64,000 bases of DNA, taken from contig NZ_BOOF01000017.1 of the NCBI RefSeq assembly GCF_016863095.1, forward strand, positions 175,193 to 239,192, written 5' to 3'. Source of the stretch: Microbispora siamensis. Its GTDB lineage: Bacteria > Actinomycetota > Actinomycetes > Streptosporangiales > Streptosporangiaceae. The translations under genes were made by a program, and so were the position numbers. Below are positions 42,927 through 52,008 of the stretch, piece by piece. Positions within the stretch are counted from its first letter, which is position 1. Every line of letters begins with the position of its first letter. Below the pieces are notes generated by a model, which saw only the letters and a list, made by a program, of their open reading frames with translations, had not been told where the DNA came from and did not search any database.

Positions 42927-44047
42927 CGCGTCGCCTCCCTCACCCGCTGCCGGGAGAAGCGGCCGAAGTTGTAGTAGGCCGCGCAGGCGCCCTCGGACGA
43001 CACCATGCAGGTGCCGATCGGCGTCTCCGGCGTGCAGGCAGTGCCGAAGACCTTGCACTCCCACGGCTTGAGCACGCCCTTGAGCACCTCGCCGCACTGG
43101 CACGCCTTCGGGTCGGCCACCCGGTTGCCGGGGATGTCGAACAGCCGCTCCGCGTCGTACGCCGCGTACTTCTCGCGCATGCGCAGCGCCGAGTGCGAGA
43201 TGAAGCCCAGGCCGCGCCACTCGAAGTAAGGCCGCAGCTCCATCACCTCGTTGACGGCCCGCAGGGCACGGATGTTGCCCGCCCACGGCACGACCCGGGC
43301 GTACTGGTTCTCGACCTCCGACCGCCCCTCCGCCAGCTGGAGCAGCAGCATGTAGACCGACTGGAGGATGTCCAGCGGCTCGAAGCCCGCCACGACCAGC
43401 GGCTTGCCGTAGCCGCGGGCGATGAACTCGTACGGCCGGCAGCCGATGATCGTGGAGACGTGGCCGGGGCCGATGAAGCCGTCGAGACGCAGGTCGGGCG
43501 AGTCCAGGATGGCCTTGATCGCGGGGATGATCGTCACGTGGTTGCAGAAGACCGAGAAGTTCCGCACGCCCTCGGCCGCCGCCCGCAGCACGGTCATGGC
43601 GGTCGACGGCGCGGTGGTCTCGAACCCGATGGCCATGAAGACGACCTGGCGGTCCGGCTCCCGCCGGGCGATCTTCAGGGCGTCCAGCGGCGAGTAGACC
43701 ATGCGGATGTCGGCTCCCTGGGCCGTGGAGTCGAAGAACGACCCGCGCCCGCCCGGCACCCGCATCATGTCCCCGAACGACGTCATGATCACGTCCGGCC
43801 GTTCGGCGATGTGGATCGCGTCGTCCACGCGGCCCATCGGGATCACGCAGACCGGGCATCCGGGACCATGCACCAGTGTGATCGTCTCGGGCAGGTAGTC
43901 CTCCAGCCCGTGCTTGTAGATCGTGTGGGTGTGGCCGCCGCACACCTCCATGAACTTGTAGGCCCGGCCCGGCTCGCACAGGCTCGCGATCCTGGCGGAC
44001 AGCGCCCGCGCCTTGTCCGCGTCGCGGTACTCGTCGACGAAACGCAC
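42923..44047 (-). CDS. hypD: Hydrogenase formation protein HypD
   Basis: This 374-aa 4Fe-4S protein forms with HypC the scaffold on which the Fe(CN)2CO unit is built. Marks are FMEVCGGHTHTIYKHGL, the Cys pair in LVHGPGCPVCVIPMG, GFETTAPSTAMTVL and the C-terminal cluster cysteines in ACQCGEVLKG, WECKVFGTACTPE and GTCMVSSEGACAAYYNFG. The GTG at 44047 has GAGAGGTGAG upstream. It lies between hypC (6 bases upstream) and hypE, which it overlaps. Confidence 0.94.
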   Translation of the reverse strand: MRFVDEYRDADKARALSARIASLCEPGRAYKFMEVCGGHTHTIYKHGLEDYLPETITLVHGPGCPVCVIPMGRVDDAIHIAERPDVIMTSFGDMMRVPGGRGSFFDSTAQGADIRMVYSPLDALKIARREPDRQVVFMAIGFETTAPSTAMTVLRAAAEGVRNFSVFCNHVTIIPAIKAILDSPDLRLDGFIGPGHVSTIIGCRPYEFIARGYGKPLVVAGFEPLDILQSVYMLLLQLAEGRSEVENQYARVVPWAGNIRALRAVNEVMELRPYFEWRGLGFISHSALRMREKYAAYDAERLFDIPGNRVADPKACQCGEVLKGVLKPWECKVFGTACTPETPIGTCMVSSEGACAAYYNFGRFSRQRVREATR

Positions 44048-44053
44048 CGCCGC

Positions 44054-44329
44054 TCACCTCTCTATGGACGAGTCGCGCAGAGCCGCCAGCTCGTCCTCGT
44101 ACGCCTGGCCGATGCCCTCCAGGAACTCAAGCGCGGCCCTGGCCTCGGCCTCGTCGATCTTCGACAGCGCGAAGCCGACGTGGATCAGGACCCAGTCGCC
44201 GGGACCCAGGGGCTGGCCGTCGAGCAGGCCGATGTTGACGGCCCGCCGGACCCCGCTCACGTCGACCCTGGCGAGGTCAGTCTGGCCGGGCGGGATCTCC
44301 ACGATCTCGCCCGGAATGCCCAGGCACAT
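44054..44329 (-). CDS. hypC: Hydrogenase chaperone HypC
   Basis: This 91-aa chaperone starts MCLGIPGEIVEI, with the essential Cys2 that binds the Fe unit and HypD. LARVDVSGVRRAVNIGLLDG and PGDWVLIHVGFALSKIDEAE are standard for HypC. GGAGG lies just before the ATG. Its 5' end is overlapped by the last 53 bases of hypA. It delivers the iron unit to the hydrogenase large subunit. A second, divergent HypC-like gene lies at 51799-52008. Confidence 0.94.
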   Translation of the reverse strand: MCLGIPGEIVEIPPGQTDLARVDVSGVRRAVNIGLLDGQPLGPGDWVLIHVGFALSKIDEAEARAALEFLEGIGQAYEDELAALRDSSIER

Positions 44330-44684
44330 AGGACGCCTCCGCAGTGGTGTCGGGGTCGAGCTGGATGGATTCGAGGACGAGGCTGTCCCCGCCCTCGGTG
44401 TCGACGTCGATCCCGCCGCACAATCCGCAGATCGTGAGCGGGTCGGCGCACATCGCGGAGTGCCCGCAGCCCCGGCAGATGAGCCGTACGGGCTCGATGA
44501 CCAGGTCGAGCGTCGCGCCCTCGGCGACCGTGCCGGCGGAGGCCAGGCAGAAGGCCTGGTCGAGGGCCTGGGGAGCGATGCGCAGCAGGGCGCCCGCCCG
44601 CACCCGGGCCCGGCGCACCCGCCTGCCGTCGGCCCGGCGCTCGACGGCGTCGACCACGGCCTCGGCGATCCCGAACTCGTGCAT
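44277..44684 (-). CDS. hypA: Hydrogenase nickel incorporation protein HypA
   Basis: This 135-aa nickel metallochaperone starts MHEFGIAEAVVDAVE, with His2 and Glu3 for nickel binding. Its zinc ribbon has ICRGCGHSAMC and ICGLCGGIDVD. The ATG at 44684 is the family start; an upstream GTG at 44693 would add three residues. The C-terminus runs about 20 residues past the usual end and overlaps hypC by 53 bases. No hypB is present in the window, so the partner GTPase must be elsewhere or replaced. Confidence 0.92.
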   Translation of the reverse strand: MHEFGIAEAVVDAVERRADGRRVRRARVRAGALLRIAPQALDQAFCLASAGTVAEGATLDLVIEPVRLICRGCGHSAMCADPLTICGLCGGIDVDTEGGDSLVLESIQLDPDTTAEASYVPGHSGRDRGDPARPD

Positions 44685-44689
44685 CGGGG

Positions 44690-44794
44690 TCACATCCTTC
44701 TGATTCGCAAATAACGTCGGATGTCGGGCAGCGACTGGACGACCAGCACGGCCACCCCGGTCACCAGCAGCACGAAGACCAGGCGTTTCAGCAT
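44690..44794 (-). CDS. 34-aa single-pass membrane peptide of the hydrogenase operon (DUF6893-like)
   Basis: A 35-codon frame starts at an ATG with a very strong ribosome site (GGAGGAGGAA). It encodes MLKRLVFVLLVTGVAVLVVQ, one membrane helix, then a basic tail SLPDIRRYLRIRRM. The start overlaps the stop of the maturation protease gene, and it ends 5 bases before hypA. Very small proteins with the LPDIRRYL tail are a recurrent companion of actinobacterial hydrogenase genes (the DUF6893 label is from memory). A membrane anchor or assembly factor is plausible. Confidence 0.75.
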   Translation of the reverse strand: MLKRLVFVLLVTGVAVLVVQSLPDIRRYLRIRRM

Positions 44795-45279
44795 CGCGGT
44801 TCCTCCTCCGCGAACTCCTGTGCGATCAGTTCGAGCACGAGGTCGGCGGCCTGGGGGACGGCCGCCGCGACCGGCGGGCTCAGGTCCATCCCCGGCGACA
44901 CGTCGGCGGGTTCACAGCCGACCAGCAGGACTCTGTCTCCCCGCGGGAGGTCGAGGCCGGAGGCGAGCGTGAGCACCGCGTCGGGGGTCATCGCGTGCGC
45001 GTCCACGAAACATCCACCGGGGGCCGGCGTCGGGGACTCCGGTGCCGGTTCGACGACGGACAGCGTGCCGGGGGCCCGCCCCGACGGGATCGCGTCCACG
45101 AGGATCGTGAGGTCGTATCCCGAGGTCAGCTCGTAGGCGAGATGGATGCCCCGGATGCCGAAGTCGCCGACCTCCACCCCGTCGGGCACCCCGATGTCGG
45201 CGAGGCGGCGGGCCACCGCCACACCGAAACCGTCGTCGCCGAGGAAGACGTTGCCCACGCCGGCCACCAGGGTTCTCAT
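44788..45279 (-). CDS. Hydrogenase maturation protease
   Basis: This 163-aa HycI/HyaD-type endopeptidase removes the C-terminal tail of the large subunit after nickel insertion. Nickel-sensing acids and His appear in VAGVGNVFLGDDGFGVAV, TILVDAIPSGRAPG and CFVDAHAMTPDAVL. It starts at an ATG overlapping the upstream gene by 4 bases. Its target is presumably the large subunit encoded at 48287-50062, which carries an extension after its last Cys/His motif. Confidence 0.9.
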   Translation of the reverse strand: MRTLVAGVGNVFLGDDGFGVAVARRLADIGVPDGVEVGDFGIRGIHLAYELTSGYDLTILVDAIPSGRAPGTLSVVEPAPESPTPAPGGCFVDAHAMTPDAVLTLASGLDLPRGDRVLLVGCEPADVSPGMDLSPPVAAAVPQAADLVLELIAQEFAEEEPRC

Positions 45280-46553
45280 GCGGGTTCCACCTCGTCCGGC
45301 GCGAAGTAGAGGAACCGTCCCTGCTCGCGCTGCAGGTCGGAGCCCGGGTCGTCCTCCAGCGTGACGGCCAGGTGGCGCACCCCGTCCACGTCGAGGAACA
45401 CCGCCTCGACCCGGGCGATCCGCCCGGCCAGGAACATGTCGTGCGCGTCGGCACGGCGGTGGCCCGGCCGCAGCCGCACCCGGCTGCCCTTGGCGATCCG
45501 GACCCCGGCCACGGTCACGGCGTCGTCCTCCGGCGTCGTCCTGGCGGGGACCTCCAGGTGACGGATGGCGCCGTGGAGGCGTTCGAGCAGTTCCGGCGGC
45601 AGGTCGGCGGCCCGTTCGAGGATCTCGGCCGCGCGTGGGTCGGTGACCCGGGCCTCCCGCTTCTCCTCCTCGGTCAGGGTCAGCGTGCGCAGCGTGAGCA
45701 GTTCGTCGATCTCGGTCGAGTCGAACAGGTCGCCCGGGCTCTCCGGGGCGATGGCCGGGTGGTCGTACAGGATGATCGGCGAGGACAGCACGACGTCGCG
45801 GCGGCCGGGCTCGCCCACCAGGACCGGCCAGGTGTTCTCGTTGCGGCACTGCCGCGCCGCCGCCTCGGCCCACATCGGCGGGTCGAGCAGCGAGACGAAG
45901 GCCCCTCCGCTCACCCCGATCAACAGGTGGGCGGCGACCAGAGAGCGGCGCAGGGCCTCCTCGCGCGGCGCGTCCGCCCGCTCCCAGTGGGCCGTGTTCT
46001 CCACCTCGACCCGCAGGCGGACCAGCCCGTACGGCCCGGGCAGCCGTTCGGCGGAGATCCGCATCTCCGCGTCGAGCGGCTGGTGCTCGCAGACGATCCG
46101 GCCGGTCCGCTCGCCGCCGGGGTCGTCGATGGGCTCGATGAGGCGGTCGCCCGGCACCCGGACCTCGATCGTGCACCGCCTGGCCGTCACGTGCGCCAGG
46201 GACACCGCGGTCCGGGCCTCCCGCTCGGTGGCCTCGTCGAAGCTGAGGTAGTCGCGCCCGCCGACGGTCAGCTTCGGCACCGGCCAGTAGCCGTCGTCCT
46301 CCTCCCGCTCGACCGTCCTGCTCCTGACGTGCAGGAACCGCAGGCGCAGATCGAGCTGGGCGTCTCCGGGGGCCTCCAGCAGGCACTCGGTCACGCTGCT
46401 CGACGGCTCGCCGGGGTAGTTCGGCGGCACGAGCACGCCGAACTGCCAGCGCATGCGGTTCTTGGCGGCCGAGGCGCGGTAGGGGTAGAGCAGGTAGCCC
46501 TCGTACAGCACGGCGTCCGCGACGCGGCGGGCCGCCTCCATCGGCGCGGTCAC
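45276..46553 (-). CDS. Hydrogenase-operon protein of unknown function (425 aa)
   Basis: This 425-aa protein starts at a GTG overlapping the DUF6084 stop. No transmembrane helix, signal peptide or Cys cluster is visible. Segments such as LYEGYLLYPYRASAAKNRMR near the start, VSGGAFVSLLDPP in the middle and RLRPGHRRADAHDMFLAGRI near the end suggest a globular, possibly two-domain protein. Its place between DUF6084 and the maturation protease argues for a role in hydrogenase assembly or electron-partner docking. The family was not recognised. Confidence 0.7.
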   Translation of the reverse strand: MTAPMEAARRVADAVLYEGYLLYPYRASAAKNRMRWQFGVLVPPNYPGEPSSSVTECLLEAPGDAQLDLRLRFLHVRSRTVEREEDDGYWPVPKLTVGGRDYLSFDEATEREARTAVSLAHVTARRCTIEVRVPGDRLIEPIDDPGGERTGRIVCEHQPLDAEMRISAERLPGPYGLVRLRVEVENTAHWERADAPREEALRRSLVAAHLLIGVSGGAFVSLLDPPMWAEAAARQCRNENTWPVLVGEPGRRDVVLSSPIILYDHPAIAPESPGDLFDSTEIDELLTLRTLTLTEEEKREARVTDPRAAEILERAADLPPELLERLHGAIRHLEVPARTTPEDDAVTVAGVRIAKGSRVRLRPGHRRADAHDMFLAGRIARVEAVFLDVDGVRHLAVTLEDDPGSDLQREQGRFLYFAPDEVEPA

Positions 46554-47185
46554 CGGCCCGCCTCCTTCATGAGCAGCTCGATCGCCTCGTCGACGGTCGC
46601 GAGCACGCGTTCGGACTTGAAGCGGAGGATCTCGCGCACGGTGTCGCGGCGCAGCCGCAGCCAGCCGGCACCGGGGAAGGCGGTGTCGATCGTCTCGCGC
46701 CACACCGCGACCGGCAGGCGGTGGCGGGTCTCGCAGTGCCAGGGGATCTGCCGCATGCTCACCCCGCCGCCGGAGCGGGCCAGCACGGTGCCGCTGAACA
46801 GCAGCAGCAGCGGGATCTCGCCGTCGTCCAGCGCGGCGAAGTACCGGCCCGCGGCCACCTCCAGGTCGTAGCCGCACGGCACGGTCAGGTCGATCTCCGT
46901 GCTCGCGGTGAAGGCGGGCACCATCGCCTGCGCCATGGCGAACTGCACCGGCCGCAGCGTGTCGCCCCACCGGGCCGGCTCGCCGAACAGGTCCGCCAGC
47001 AGCGCCGCCTCCCGCGGCCCGTACGGCCTGCGGTGCGGCTCGATCCTGATCTGGCAGCGCAGCGCGATGGCGTGGACGCCCTCGGGGGAGGGGTCGGTGA
47101 CGCGCAGGCGGAAGACGAGCGTGGGCGAGGCCGCGTACGGTTCGGGCCGGGCGTCCAGGCAGTCGAAGCGGAGACCATCGTCCAA
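46550..47185 (-). CDS. DUF6084 family hydrogenase-associated protein
   Basis: This 211-aa protein is recognised from memory as the DUF6084 family found beside actinobacterial group 1h hydrogenases. Marks are FRLRVTDPSPEGVHAIALRC, IRIEPHRRPYGPREA, ARWGDTLRPVQFAMAQAMVP and ALDDGEIPLLLLFSGTVLA. The best start is a TTG at 47185, 3 bases after the upstream stop, because GAAGGAGG lies 7 bases before it; the in-frame TTG at 47191 would be too close. The product is soluble, of unknown function. Confidence 0.75.
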   Translation of the reverse strand: MDDGLRFDCLDARPEPYAASPTLVFRLRVTDPSPEGVHAIALRCQIRIEPHRRPYGPREAALLADLFGEPARWGDTLRPVQFAMAQAMVPAFTASTEIDLTVPCGYDLEVAAGRYFAALDDGEIPLLLLFSGTVLARSGGGVSMRQIPWHCETRHRLPVAVWRETIDTAFPGAGWLRLRRDTVREILRFKSERVLATVDEAIELLMKEAGR

Positions 47186-47187
47186 GG

Positions 47188-47799
47188 TCAAACCTCCTTC
47201 AGAACACGGGCCCGCCGGCGCAGGGCGGCGAAGAAGCCGTCGATGGCCTCCCACGCCTCCTGCCCGCCGCCGAAGCCCTTCCAGTGCAGCCGTACGAGGC
47301 CGACGAGCCGGTAGCAGGCGTCGATCGGCACGAGATGGCAGGAGAACGACCCGTCGGGAGCCCGGTCGACCAGCAGCGCCTCGACGTCGGGCTCGGCCTC
47401 CGCCAGCGCCGGGTTGGCCGCGAGCACCCGCTCCCAGGTCGCGAGCGGGAGCAGCGACTCGGTCGCCCCGGCCGGGCTGGGATAGAAGGCCACGGTCCGG
47501 CCGAGCGAGGAGTTGTGGAAGAAGAACGCCGTACGCACCGGGATGCCCAGGTCGTCCCAGTCGGCGGGGGAGACCCGGAAGGACGGCGCGTAGAGGAAGC
47601 GGTCGGGCACGGCCCGATACCGCCCCTGACCCGGCCGGACGAACAGCAGGCGGCAGCCCCGGCAGACGCACATAAGCGCCCGGCTCTCCAGGTCGACGAC
47701 GTGCCCGTGCTCCCCCTCCAGGAGCTCGGCGCACATCTCGCACCGCTCCACGGACTCGGCTCGGGCCGGTTCGCGGAAGCGGCGCAGGCCGGTGCTCAT
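47188..47799 (-). CDS. DUF5947 family hydrogenase-associated protein
   Basis: This 203-aa protein matches the remembered DUF5947 pattern. It has a CxxC pair in VERCEMCAELLEGEHGHVVD and a second set in ALMCVCRGCRLLFVRPGQGR, which together could bind a metal, followed by YRAVPDRFLYAPSFRVS. The ATG overlaps the NifU-like gene stop by 4 bases. Context suggests a maturation or electron-transfer accessory. The label is from memory and the function is unknown. Confidence 0.78.
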   Translation of the reverse strand: MSTGLRRFREPARAESVERCEMCAELLEGEHGHVVDLESRALMCVCRGCRLLFVRPGQGRYRAVPDRFLYAPSFRVSPADWDDLGIPVRTAFFFHNSSLGRTVAFYPSPAGATESLLPLATWERVLAANPALAEAEPDVEALLVDRAPDGSFSCHLVPIDACYRLVGLVRLHWKGFGGGQEAWEAIDGFFAALRRRARVLKEV

Positions 47800-48290
47800 G
47801 CCGGGCGCCTGCCGATCTGCAGGAGTGTCACGGCATCCCTGACCGGGCTCTCGACGTCCACCCGCGCCACCTCGGGGGCCACCCGGGCGATGGCGCGCTC
47901 GATCGACTCGGTGACGGCGATCCGCGACGAGGGGCAGCCGCAGGCCCCCTTCAGGCGCACTCGTACGACGCCGCCCTCCACGCCCAGCAGCTCGACCTCG
48001 TGACCATAGGGGTGGCCGTCGAGCGCGGCCCGCACCCGCTCGGCGGTGGTCAGCGGGTGCAGGTCGTGCAGCACGAGCAGGCCCGCGACCAGCGGATCCT
48101 CCACCAGATCGCGCAGCGCGCCGGCCGCCCCGGCCTCGGTGACGATCGCCATGACGCGTTCGAGGCCCGCGCCGTACAGGCCGACGATCTCCCGCAGGAG
48201 TTCCTCCGCCGTGGCACGGATCTCGGAGTCCACCAGCGCACCGAGCAGCCGCTCGATCCGCTCGCCCGACACGGCCACGTCGTACGTCAT
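47796..48290 (-). CDS. NifU C-terminal-like protein of the hydrogenase operon
   Basis: This 164-aa protein has an N-terminal helical part (about 1-85) and a C-terminal NifU-like domain. Where NifU proteins have the Fe-S scaffold CxxC, this one reads LKGACGCPSSRIAVTESIER, a CxC. It overlaps the large subunit gene by 4 bases. NifU-like proteins beside group 1h hydrogenases are thought to help Fe-S cluster delivery or electron transfer; the altered spacing may change cluster binding. Confidence 0.82.
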   Translation of the reverse strand: MTYDVAVSGERIERLLGALVDSEIRATAEELLREIVGLYGAGLERVMAIVTEAGAAGALRDLVEDPLVAGLLVLHDLHPLTTAERVRAALDGHPYGHEVELLGVEGGVVRVRLKGACGCPSSRIAVTESIERAIARVAPEVARVDVESPVRDAVTLLQIGRRPA

Positions 48291-50062
48291 GGCGTCCCCG
48301 TGAACGCGTGCGGGCTGTGCACCACGCGCAGTTGCCTGCCCCGGCCGAGGTACATGTGGACGCCGCAGGGCAGGCACGGGTCGAAGCTGCGGACCGTGCG
48401 CATGATGTCGATGCCCTTGAAGCTCTCCGGCGGGTTCTCCTCGAAGATCGGCGTGTTCTGCACCGCGTCCTCGTACGGCCCCGGCGTGCCGTTGAAGTCG
48501 CGCACGCTGGCGTTCCACGGCGTCGGCGGGTACGGGTGATAGTTGGCGATCCTGCCGTCCCTGATCACCATGTGGTGCGACAGGACGCCCCGCACGGCCT
48601 CGGTGAAGCCGCAGGAGATCGCCTCGTCGGGCACGGTGAACGGCGACCACGTCTGGGTGTGCCCCTGGCGGACCTCGCCCAGCGCCTGCTCCGCGAAGTG
48701 CAGCGCGCACGCGGCGGCGTACGCCTGGAAGTACGTCCTGGCCCGGTTGCGCTCGATGGCGTTGGACAGCAGCTCCCCGTTCCGCTGGGGGATCCGCCAC
48801 TCGAAGGTCTTTTCCGGCCGGGTCGCCGTCCTCGGCAGGTTGATCTCCACGCTGTGGCCGGTGGACCGGACGTAGCCGATGTCCACCAGGCCGGACAGGG
48901 CGGTGACCCACAGGCGGGCGAGCGGCCCGCCGCCGGTGTCGAGCGCGAGCAGGTTCCGCCCGTCGAACCAGCGGGGCGACATCACCCAGCTGTACTTGTC
49001 GGTGAAGTCCCGCTTCTGCGGATGCGGGATCGTGTGCTGGTTCCACGGATGGCGGATGTCCACCGGGTTGCCCAGCGGGTCCTCGGTGACGAACGGCTCC
49101 CTGTCGGTCCAGTCGTCGTAGTAGGAGCTGCCCAGCAGGATGCGGATGCCGAGGTTGATGTCCACCAGGTCGTTGGTGACGAGTTTCCCGTCCACCACGA
49201 TGCCCGGGCTGACGAACATCTTCCGGCCCCAGTCGTTCATGTTCCGGTAGTCGAAGTCGCAGTGCTCGGGATCCTGGAAGCTGCCCCAGCAGCCGAGCAT
49301 CACCCGCCGCCGGCCCACCTGCTCGTAGCCCGGCATCGCGTCGTAGACGAAGTCGAACAGGTCGTCGTGCATGGGGACGACCCGCTTCATGAACTCGACG
49401 TACCGCGTCAGCCGGGTGAGGTAGTCGGTGAACACCTGCACGGTCGCCACCGTCCCCACCCCGCCGGGGTAGAGCGTGGAGGGGTGCACGTGCCTGCCCT
49501 CCATCAGGCAGAACATCTCCCGCGTGGTGCGGCTCATCGCCAGCGCCTCGCGGTAGAACTCGCCCTCCAGCGGGTTCAGCGAGCGCATGATGTCGGCGAT
49601 CGTGCGATATCCGTGGTCGGCCGCGTGCGGCGCCTCGGTGCGCTCGGCCTGCGCCAGCACGCCCGGGTTGGTCTCGCGGACCATCTTCTCGCAGTAGTCG
49701 ACCCCGACCAGGTTCTCCTGGAAGATGTTGTGGTCGAACATGTACTCGGCCGCCTCGCCGAGATTGATCATCCATTCGGCGATGTGCGGCGGGCGCACGC
49801 CGTACGCCATGTTCTGGGCGTACACCGAGCAGGTGGCGTGGTTGTCGCCGCAGATCCCGCAGATGCGGCTGGTGATGAAGTGGGCGTCGCGCGGGTCCTT
49901 GCCCTTCATGAAGATGCTGTAGCCGCGGAACACCGACGAGGTGCTGTAGCACTCGGCGACCTCGCGGTTGGCGAAGTCGACCTTCGCGTAGATGCCGAGA
50001 CTGCCGACGATCCTGGTGATCGGATCCCAGGCCATCTCGACCAGTTCGCGTTCCAGGGTCAT
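48287..50062 (-). CDS. hhyL: [NiFe]-hydrogenase large subunit, group 1h type
   Basis: This 591-aa catalytic subunit has the four nickel-ligand cysteines in RICGICGDNHATCS (about residues 65-75) and DPCLPCGVH (about 558-566). About 22 residues follow the last His, so a C-terminal tail should be cleaved by the operon's protease. MAWDPITRIVGSLGIYAKVD near the start and VMLGCWGSFQDPEHCDFDYR fit the actinobacterial high-affinity class that oxidises atmospheric H2. It begins 2 bases after the small subunit stop. Confidence 0.94.
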   Translation of the reverse strand: MTLERELVEMAWDPITRIVGSLGIYAKVDFANREVAECYSTSSVFRGYSIFMKGKDPRDAHFITSRICGICGDNHATCSVYAQNMAYGVRPPHIAEWMINLGEAAEYMFDHNIFQENLVGVDYCEKMVRETNPGVLAQAERTEAPHAADHGYRTIADIMRSLNPLEGEFYREALAMSRTTREMFCLMEGRHVHPSTLYPGGVGTVATVQVFTDYLTRLTRYVEFMKRVVPMHDDLFDFVYDAMPGYEQVGRRRVMLGCWGSFQDPEHCDFDYRNMNDWGRKMFVSPGIVVDGKLVTNDLVDINLGIRILLGSSYYDDWTDREPFVTEDPLGNPVDIRHPWNQHTIPHPQKRDFTDKYSWVMSPRWFDGRNLLALDTGGGPLARLWVTALSGLVDIGYVRSTGHSVEINLPRTATRPEKTFEWRIPQRNGELLSNAIERNRARTYFQAYAAACALHFAEQALGEVRQGHTQTWSPFTVPDEAISCGFTEAVRGVLSHHMVIRDGRIANYHPYPPTPWNASVRDFNGTPGPYEDAVQNTPIFEENPPESFKGIDIMRTVRSFDPCLPCGVHMYLGRGRQLRVVHSPHAFTGTP

Positions 50063-50064
50063 CG

Positions 50065-51115
<1,051 letters not shown>

Positions 51116-51138
<23 letters not shown>

Positions 51139-51802
51139 CAGCTTCCATACGGGTCAAGGCCTGCTGGGTGAGCTCCCAGAGGGCGTGGTAGACGGTCGTC
51201 TGGGCCTCCTGGATCCGGTGGACCGAGGCCGCGGGGACCACGAACAGGTGGTCGATGGTGCCGAGCTCGGCCATCTGGCCGCCGCCGTAGCCGGCCAGCC
51301 CGACCGTGAGCATGCCGCGCCGTTCCGCCTCCTCGAACGCGGCGATGAGGTTGCGGGAGTTCCCGCTGGTGGACAGGCCGAGCGCGATGTCGCCCGCGAA
51401 GGCGGACGCGGCGAGCTGCCGGGCGAAGACCACCTCGAAGCCGATGTCGTTCGCCAGCGCCGTCACCACCGCGATGTCGGCCGTGAGGGCGAACGCCGGC
51501 AAAGGGTGCGCGGCGCCCCCGTTCATATGGCCGGGGTTCATGAAGAGCGTGGCCACGTCCTGGGCGTCGGTCGAGCTGCCCCCGTTGCCGAAGGCGAACA
51601 GCCGGGCCCCCGCCGCGAACGCCTCCGCCATCGCCTCGGCGCAGGCGGCGATCCGCTCCCCGTCGCGCTCCAGCACCGTCCGGCGCAGGGTGACGATCTC
51701 GTCGACCTTCTCCACCGTCGACTGGCGTACGGAGGTCATGACCGCGTCGAGGTCCGTGGATCCGGAGTAGAGGAAGGGGTACAGCGCCTCGATGTCGCTC
51801 AC
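51116..51802 (-). CDS. SIS-domain phosphosugar isomerase-like protein, intact motifs
   Basis: This 228-aa protein resembles sedoheptulose 7-phosphate isomerase (GmhA). The phosphate-binding motifs FGNGGSSTDAQ and GLSTSGNSRNLIAAFEEAE are intact, and the late RIQEAQTTVYHALWEL keeps the Gln and His that correspond to catalytic residues of GmhA. The GTG at 51802 overlaps the HypC-like gene by 4 bases, and the gene also overlaps the small subunit start. Why hydrogenase genes carry such a protein is unknown; a role in making or sensing a sugar phosphate is possible. Confidence 0.83.
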
Positions 51803-52008
51803 TGCCTCACCTCCCTCACGACCGCGATGGCCTCCTTGGCGTGGACCAGGACGGTGTCGCCGGGCTCGGCCTCCACCAGCGCGACGCTGACCACCTCCCG
51901 GCCCCGGCCGGTGTCGACGAGGGCGAGGTCCCGCTCCAGGAGCCGTACGACGGTCACCGCGACCGCCTCGTCCGAGCAGGTGATGCACGTCTCGTCGTGG
52001 CAGTTCAT
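51799..52008 (-). CDS. Divergent HypC/HupF-like chaperone
   Basis: This 69-aa protein with the HypC beta-barrel pattern (VRLLERDLALVDTGRGREVV, then SVALVEAEPGDTVLVHAKEA) has an unusual N-terminus, MNCHDETCITCSDEAVAV, with Cys at 3, 8 and 11 instead of the single Cys2 of canonical HypC. It lies between the two SIS genes and overlaps both by 4 bases. It may be a dedicated chaperone for the large subunit, separate from the canonical HypC at 44054-44329. Confidence 0.82.
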   Translation of the reverse strand: MNCHDETCITCSDEAVAVTVVRLLERDLALVDTGRGREVVSVALVEAEPGDTVLVHAKEAIAVVREVRQ

